Shown one piece after another: positions 57,260 through 64,000 of a DNA stretch of 64,000 nt (positions within the stretch are counted from its first letter, which is position 1; every line of letters starts with the position of its first letter). The position numbers and the translations under genes are program-made. This stretch comes from Drosophila miranda (taxonomy: Eukaryota; Arthropoda; Insecta; Diptera; Drosophilidae). The stretch is taken from the NCBI RefSeq assembly GCF_003369915.1, contig NC_046676.1, positions 8,835,501-8,899,500 on the forward strand, read 5' to 3'. Under the pieces are notes generated by a model, which made no database searches, was not told where the DNA came from, and was given only the letters and a program-made list of their open reading frames with translations.

Positions 57260-57946
57260 ATGTCTACAGCAATGCGAACCACACTGCAGCCAGTTCCTGA
57301 AGCCCTGCCAGCCGAGAGCGTTTCAAATGGAACCGCAAGCACCGTTGCCGCGCCATCGACCACCACGTCGAGTGCCACTGCGACGCCTCCCCTGGCGGCC
57401 GTCTCAAGCACAACCACCTACGCCACCAACTCGATCAGCACATCCTCGCATTCTGTCAAGGATCAGCAGCAACAGCAACAGCATGATTCCGCCAATGCCA
57501 ACATTGTTTCACTGCCACCAACGACAACCTCTGTAGCCAGCACGACGGTGATGCCCATCGTAACGTCCTCGAATGCGGCAAGCAGCAACAGCCCTGCGGC
57601 TGCGCCCACGCCCACAGTCCCGGCCAGCCCCGCACCAGGCTCGGTGACATCCACGCCAGCTCCCGTGCCTGTGTCGGTGTCCGCTGTATCGACCACGGCA
57701 AATACAAACCACTCGCACCAGCACAGCCATCAGCACCACCATCACGTGGCCAACAACATGACTACGGACGGTGCCAGACTCTCAAGCAATAACGCCACTG
57801 TGGCGGCCTCCGCGATCAACCACCACCACCACCACAACTCAGGCACCGGCGTGGGTTCGGCCGTGCCTTCCTCCGTCAACAAGAACGTTCTCAGCACACA
57901 CTCTGCTCACGCCTCTGCCATCAAGCAGCGAACCGCATCCGCCAAG
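57260..57946 (+). CDS. par-1: par-1 (MARK kinase), first coding exon of the long N-terminal isoform
   Basis: The ATG at 57260 opens MSTAMRTTLQPVPEALPAES, which I recall as the start of Drosophila PAR-1. The upstream in-frame stretch has no ATG. The exon codes 229 residues of Thr/Ser/Ala-rich, disordered sequence with His clusters (HQHSHQHHHH, NHHHHHN) and ends HASAIKQRTASAK at a GTGAGT donor (57947), phase 0. The kinase, UBA and KA1 domains must lie beyond 64000. The exon is preceded by an acceptor at 57019, so 57020-57259 is 5' UTR. PAR-1 phosphorylates Tau, Bazooka and other targets to set cell polarity. Confidence 0.85.
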
Positions 57947-60900
57947 GTGAGTCCCTTCCCCCAAATGATCTGCGTATCTTTCTGTGGCTTTAGCTGTATC
58001 TGTTACCCGTCCAGAACTACACATGTTCACTAGCATCCAGAATCCATCTACTCGTTCGACCTTCTCCCTGTTACTCAGAGTATCATTGGCTTGGGTCATT
58101 CCCTGTAGTGTCTAATTGATTTATTACAAGTCAAATGTCCTGTACTCTCGTTGGGAGGCGGAATATATCTTACCTACTTGTATGAGTAGAACAATCGATT
58201 GGGTTTGTCGGATTTAATCATTTGTGAATGTATCATGGAACATTCGGCACAGATTGGGAAAAACTGTCTACTGTACGGGTCCATTGAGGCGAGGCCCTTG
58301 TGAACTCATTACCAAATAGTACTCGTATATGTTCTCTGGTGTCCTATAATCATATTTCAGCTGCATTAACAAGCTCTTCAAAATTAAAATACTGGGAAAT
58401 GGGAATTGAAATGCATTGGGATTACTTTCACTGTTTCTTGACAACAATATTGAGAATTTACTACCAATCTCACTGACAATGCTGGGAAGGATTACAAATT
58501 AAGCAGAAAAGTGTTTGGAATAATTAAATGTTAACAGACATAAAAAAACTAGCTTCAAAAAAAAAAAAAAAAAAATTAAGACCAGTGTTGGTTAATATCC
58601 AATTGTGTTGACCAACTGCAGTAGAACCTCTTCAAGTTTCAAATTGAAAGTTTGAAAAGATTAAAATTTTTTACGAAGGTGTAGGGTGTAGGTATATTAT
58701 CGGTTCCCTCGCTGCTAATGGAAAGGCAACTGTGAGATCAATAGCCAGCTGGGGCCGCAGCTGTAAATAGACATATGTACATAAGTTAATAAATATCCAC
58801 AAAAGATTGTTTGTACAATATGTAGACTTGCTAATTGCAAATAAATCGCAGACCAAACAATCTTTAAACCACTTTGAGTTAGATTCGCAATGGCATACTC
58901 GGAAAATATAACAAGTGAGTCAATAAAAAAATGCACACCTCGTCCATTCAAGAACCACATTTATTGTATTCAAATCGTCAGCTGTATCGCAGGCAAAGCT
59001 ACGGCTAGCTAGGCGATCTACGGCACTCTCAGAGAGCAGCAAAAACATGTAACTGTTTTGATATCCATTTGGTGTGCTTTATCCAACACGACCACACACA
59101 AAACACACAACACATACATACATAAGTATATAAATGCGAATAAATAAGCTTAACAAGCTGACTTTTTCGATGACGATACGCGATAGGTGGTGTGGGTTCG
59201 GTTCGTGAAAAACTAGAATCTATCCGTTTCTTTGGCATTCACATTTTTCGATTGCAACAAAGCTTTCGCAAGTTCCAATCCGCTCTTGTATGGAAGCCAA
59301 GCCAAACTTATGCTGAAGATCCGTGTGAAGCATGCCAAAGCTTCCTCTCTCTTGGTATCGCGCTATCGCTATCGCTCTCTCTCTTTCTCTATCTCTGCTA
59401 CGAATATCTTATACTCGCATTAATAGCAGTGTATGCGTGAGCATGCTACACACACGTTTGCGTTGTGAATCACCTGCAGTTTACCTGCGTCCGTCTCCGA
59501 AGACTGTGCGTGTGTGTATGTGTAGGGTGTGTCGTGGCTGTCTTTGCACATTGGACGAACGAACAGCCGCTCTGAGTAAGCCCCGCTGCAGAACTTTTGC
59601 GAAACACAAACAAGCCCGAAGCTCGCCACAATAATAACAGTACGAGCAACAGACAGTCGAGTCGCCTCCACAACCACAGGCCAGGCCACAGATACAAGCG
59701 ATGGTCGAAAGCTTGTTTTAGTATTAAGTTCCACTTCAATCGTGTGGTCACTATTGTCGCGCCGCGCCGCGTCGTCGTTGTTGTTATTATCCGTCGCGTA
59801 TCGTCGCTGCCTTCCCCGACGACGATCCGACGATATCGTGGTGGTTATCGCCCAGCGATGATTTGACTGGAACTTTTTTGCATTATATTATTCGACTCTA
59901 CGCGTTTGCCATTGTGACTGTTATCGCGCCGAGCACAAGGGTAACGGCGGGCGTTACGTCAAAAAAATATTGCAAAAAAAATAAAAATACAAAACGAAAC
60001 GCAGCAGCCTGCGCTCTCCGGTTAGTGGCTGCGCAGTTAGTCAGCGATCTCCCCCAAGTGGCAAGAGTAATCCGACAGCATCCGCGGTAGAGCTACATAC
60101 ATATATACATACATAACTACAATAGGTATTACGACTGTGCCGGACAGGGGCTTGAAATGACATCAAGGGCAACAGGACAGCGGCCAGGAGAGGGTGGGAT
60201 TAAGGGTGGGCCGTCACAGATACACACACGCACGTGCGGACTTGTTTAAAAATAAATTCGGTTAAATAGTGTTTAATTTATAAATTTTAAATGTATGCCA
60301 GTGTGTGTGTGCGAGAGAGAAAGAGATTAGAGCAGAGCAAAAAAAAAAACCAACAGGGCAATAACAAGCAACGATTCCAGTGGAATGAGTATATTCAGCT
60401 GGAAAGTAGCTTTACAGCCACTTCATCGCCGCAGATTCAATAAGAAAAGCCAATTGGGATGATAAGTTAATTTAATTATAAAGTATAAAAAAGTGGCATG
60501 GTGCAACAAGCAAGAGAGAGAGCAAGAGCAAAAGCAAGAGTCAGAGAGCAAGCTAAAAGAACGAAAGCGGAATGAAAATGAAATATGAACAAATTCCTAC
60601 ACACAGAAACACATACAGTGCTGCGACAGAGAGAGAGCGAGAGAGAGAGAGAGAGATATACAGACAACAGCGGAAAGCTAGTGTGTTTTGCGTGTATGTG
60701 TGTGTTTGTATGTGTATGTGGGAACAAGTAACGCTTTAAAAACAACGTAAACGAGGTAACTAGCAGAAGCAACAGCAGCAGCAAGATACAGTGATAGATA
60801 GAGAAGGGTACGGAGGGAGGGAACAACAAAAATAGCTTTTGCCCCCAACGTGTGGGGCTTCATCGGTGTCTCGCTGTCTCTCTCCCTCTCTGTGTCTCTG

Positions 60901-61783
60901 CGTTCGCCAGTATGACAGTAGTTTGTTGTTGTTGGTCATCTACTCTCTGCATCTACGTTTTCGCCTTCGGTTCGGGCGTGCCGAGGCTTACGATCCACAC
61001 TAGACATTGAAGCTGCTTCTGCTGCCGTGTGGATCGTATTTAGGCGACAGTGGAAATTATCAAGAATGCGTCTTGTACACACAGATACGGATATGTAAAG
61101 TGCGATAACTGATAAGAGCAAGCAGCTCCCCCTCCCGTTCTATCTTTTACGCTTTGCCCTCTCTCTCTTTGCTCTGGTATACAGGAAGGTAATCTAGATA
61201 TGTAAATAGAATGTGCATACACTCGTATATAAGAGGCGGATCAGACAGGAATAATAAAGACCAGATTATTTTGCTGTGACTATAGCTGTTACTGGTTACT
61301 GTGACTGTGAATGGGAATGAGACTACGACTGGAACTGAGACTCGCTTCAATTCTCATTTATTTGTGCTGTTAATCCTCTAATAGAATTTAAACAAGATGA
61401 ACTTTTGAAAAGTCGCAGCGACAAAGCTACGACCGCCTCGTGATTGTGCCATACCGACGAACAAATTTATCATACAATACAATACAACACAATACTCGTG
61501 CATATATCCACTTCGTGTATACATATGTACAATACCCCAACTATAGTATAAATATAAAAAAAATCTGGAAAAGGGCTCTCAATGCTGACACACGGAATAC
61601 TATTACTGTTTGGTGGACATTGCATCTCCGGGAAGAGGAATATGTGTCACTGTTTCATTGGAATTGGGACAAAAACTGCAACAACAAACGACAGCGATCA
61701 TCCGTAAGCCGTAAACATCCATTCAGCAGACCAGACCATACCTTCGAGAATCAGTTGGCTAACAAAGAAACCAAGCTCCCATC
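57947..61783 (+). other. par-1 intron and upstream region of the second first exon
   Basis: No other gene is seen. Simple repeats include an A-run near 58560-58575, (CT)n near 59370-59395 and (GA)n near 60629-60655. The Ser/Leu-rich open frames are repeat-driven. The 5' UTR of the 61784 start probably begins somewhere in the GC-richer part at 59.5-60.1 kb or near 61.4 kb. Confidence 0.4.
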
Positions 61784-62872
61784 ATGGGCCAGACCTCGAG
61801 TCACCGCCAGACCCACTCGAGCAGCCACAATAACAACAATAAAGAGGAGCTCCTCGTCCCCGCCACCGTCACTGGCACTGGCGGCGCAACATCACAATTT
61901 GGCAACCGCCGAACATCGGGCCGCAAGTCCACATCGTCGAAACATTACTCAACACTGGTGCAGCCGTTACGCAAGGACGAGCTCTCCCTCTTGCGCGACT
62001 CCCTGCTGCGCAATGGCAGCATTATGCGCAAGAACATGGGCGATCCCCAGCGCCGGCCAGTGACGATCAGTGAGCTGAAGCCCCTCCAGCCGGCTGCCTC
62101 GTCGAGTGCCGCCCAAGGAGGAGTGGAGGATATCAACGGGTCGGTAGTGCCGCAACCTGGAGAGGCGGCCAGCAGCAGCACCAACCTGATGGCCTTCCAG
62201 GTGCCGGTGGACCGTAGTGCCAAGACTGACGACCTGGCCGCGGAGTCGGTGGCTGCTCCCAAAGAGAACCGCAACGAGTTCTACATTGTAGGCGACGGAT
62301 ACCACCGGACGGACCACTGTTACTTCCGCGGCCCCAACGGAGAGTTCCACAAACTGCCCTCGGACTCATTCCACAAAATGTCCGAGGGCTGCTTTGTCCG
62401 CATGGCGGATGGGGTGTTCCGGCGCCTCGAGGTGCCCACCAAGGCGCAGATCTCGCGTCGCTCCTCCCGGGCCGAGGACATGGGCGGCCCCGATGCCACC
62501 AGTGCCAGCGCAGCCACCAATGTGAAGAGCCAGCTGATGAAGTTTCTCAAGCGCTCCAAGAGCCACACTCCTGCCACCATTGCCAAGCTGCAAAAGGACA
62601 AGGATGAGGCTCGCCTGGACCGGAAGCAGCGACTCTCGAACGCCATGCGCCAGAAGAACCTTGCGGCGACCACGGCAGCGGGTGCAAGCTCTAAGCAGGG
62701 CAATGCCTGGTACGGCACCTCCTCCGGCGGGGGACCGTTGGGGAGCCGGAACAACAAGATTGTGGTGACAATGATTGAGAACGGTGGACTGCCCATTGTG
62801 GCCACCAGTAAGGCGGAGCGCCCAAAGGCCAAGGATACCACATCTTCCAGTGACAAGGCACGCGCCTCGAGG
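61784..62872 (+). CDS. Myristoylation-type alternative first exon, probably of par-1
   Basis: The ATG at 61784 opens MGQTSSHRQTHSSSHNNNN, an N-myristoylation pattern (MGxxxS). The frame stays open for 363 codons to a GTATGT donor at 62873, ending KARASR in phase 0. The par-1 exon at 57260 also ends in phase 0 after a basic stretch, so both could splice to the same downstream exon. Residues about 163-217 hold an aromatic-rich module (YHRTDHCYFRGPNGEFHKLP, then FVRMADGVFRRLEV) that looks like short beta repeats. The rest is Ser/Ala/Lys-rich. I did not recognise the module. The par-1 link is inference from position, strand and phase. Confidence 0.65.
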
Positions 62873-64000
62873 GTATGTATACGCAGAGTCTGGCTTTCCC
62901 GAGGGATGGGGATGATCTGATTGGGGTTTAATTAGTTTTAAGTTTCTGATTGATGGCAGCGTTCTTCTTTTTACGGAATTACATTTGTTGTGATCTTGTC
63001 CCCAATGAGCAATCCATCCATTCTCCCCCACGCACAGCATTTCATTAACGAAAATTGTCACCTGCCCTACCCCTACCCCTACCCCTGCCCTGCCCTGTCG
63101 TTACGTTCATTCAATCTTATCGCAATCGCCACTTTTTTGTCGCTGTTTTCGTCCACATATAAGAAACTTTCTGTGACTTTATCGGTTTTGGTTGGTGTGT
63201 GTTCGTGCAACAAATTGAAATGATTTTCGATTTGGTTTACTAACATTTCCATTATTTTGATTATGGCTTTTGTTTTATTTCAGATATTTTGTTTCCCTCC
63301 CCACATTAGATTCCTACTTACCCAATAATCCGAGCGGAAATTACCTTTTGTTTTTGCTAATTGCACACTTGACCTTGACCGGGTTTTTCAATGGAGCTGA
63401 TATTGGAGACTAAATTATATTGATTAGAGTGGTGGCTGGGTAGCAGCTTTTAGTGGGCTCAATAAATTATCGTAGGTCATACGATCACAAATTCTAGATA
63501 TGATCCCATGTCTGACATTAATCGAATCCTCGACTATCCTCTAGGATATCCTTAGATCTGCATAGATTATAGGGTCTAAGCTGCTTCCTAGGGTTGAATT
63601 TTGTTTTCCCAGTTTAATGGGGACTAAGAGGCAAGTTATTCAATTGCCTTAATTAATATAAACATGTGTGCGATACAAGCACTACATAGATACGAGTAGA
63701 CTAAAGCATACCAGGCTGCACTTGTGGGTTGTTAATTAACAGACATTCCCGTAACGGCGAAACTGTAAGGAAACAGTTTTCTGCTATCCAATTTCTTTCA
63801 AATGAAATCTCGCACATATGTACACACGACTGTTGAAAGTATTCTTGAGGAATTTGAACTATGGAGTTTTACTGCAGTTATAGAACTCATTTCTCGGTTC
63901 TCTGCCTCTCTTATGTTTACCTTTTCCATTCCATATATCATTTTACGGAAGGTATTATGGTTATTGACAGAATTGTGCAAGCCAGAGAAGGTACCACTTA
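62873..64000 (+). other. Intronic sequence to the window end
   Basis: Follows the 62872 donor. A short (CCCCTA)n-like run is at about 63065-63090. No exon with coding character is seen before the window ends. Confidence 0.5.

Noticed and set aside
1-64000. tRNA, rRNA, snRNA genes, CRISPR arrays, bacterial-type operons
   Set aside because: None was seen. CRISPR and operons are not expected in an insect genome, and I could not recognise any small-RNA gene by eye.

Overview
This is insect nuclear DNA from a Drosophila species. Short introns with GT-AG (rarely GC-AG) ends, GC-rich third codon positions, fly core-promoter motifs (Motif 1, DRE, Inr) and recognisable fly genes (torso, mei-W68, par-1, U2A, mRpL52) all point there. 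The INE-1/DINE-1-type Helitrons and the degree of divergence from the D. melanogaster proteins I remember suggest the obscura group. That species guess is inference; the gene identities are much firmer. By recalled gene content the window belongs to Muller element C (D. melanogaster 2R).

Layout, left to right. 0-0.6 kb: 3' end of the IFT-A gene Oseg6/WDR19 (+). 1.0-2.85 kb: a 39-bp minisatellite abutting a 5'-truncated jockey-type LINE. 4.2-4.7 kb: a small secreted protein (-) with a neuropeptide-like tail. 4.8-8.1 kb: mostly non-coding, with a 231-bp tandem duplication. 8.1-11.3 kb: a compact housekeeping cluster of mRpL52 (-), a RAB5IF/OPTI homolog (+) and U2A (-). 12.6-34.4 kb: the actin-capping regulator CARMIL (-), whose 21-exon coding model stays in frame throughout; it has two alternative first coding exons and two alternative C-termini, and its introns hold two Helitrons and a small Cys-rich ORF. 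36.4-40.05 kb: Coq9 (+) with an intronless glomulin homolog nested in its first intron on the same strand. 40.5-41.5 kb: an intronless unrecognised gene (-). 41.9-45.5 kb: torso (-), complete in 13 coding exons. 47.0-51.0 kb: two tandem DGAT2-family acyltransferases (+). 51.6-52.8 kb: dispersed repeats and a decayed hAT remnant. 52.8-64 kb: the 5' part of par-1 (+), with the meiotic recombination gene mei-W68 (Spo11) inside its first intron and a second, myristoylation-type candidate first exon at 61.8 kb.

In D. melanogaster the torso/DGAT2 group and the mei-W68/par-1 group lie, as I recall, far apart on 2R (about 43E and 56D). The repeat-rich 51-52.8 kb interval is therefore probably a rearrangement junction between the two lineages.

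The window is not one pathway. Local units that make biological sense are the tandem lipid acyltransferases, the nested Coq9/glomulin pair and the nested mei-W68/par-1 pair. Exon limits were deduced by hand from reading frame and splice signals. No RNA data, alignment or database search was available.
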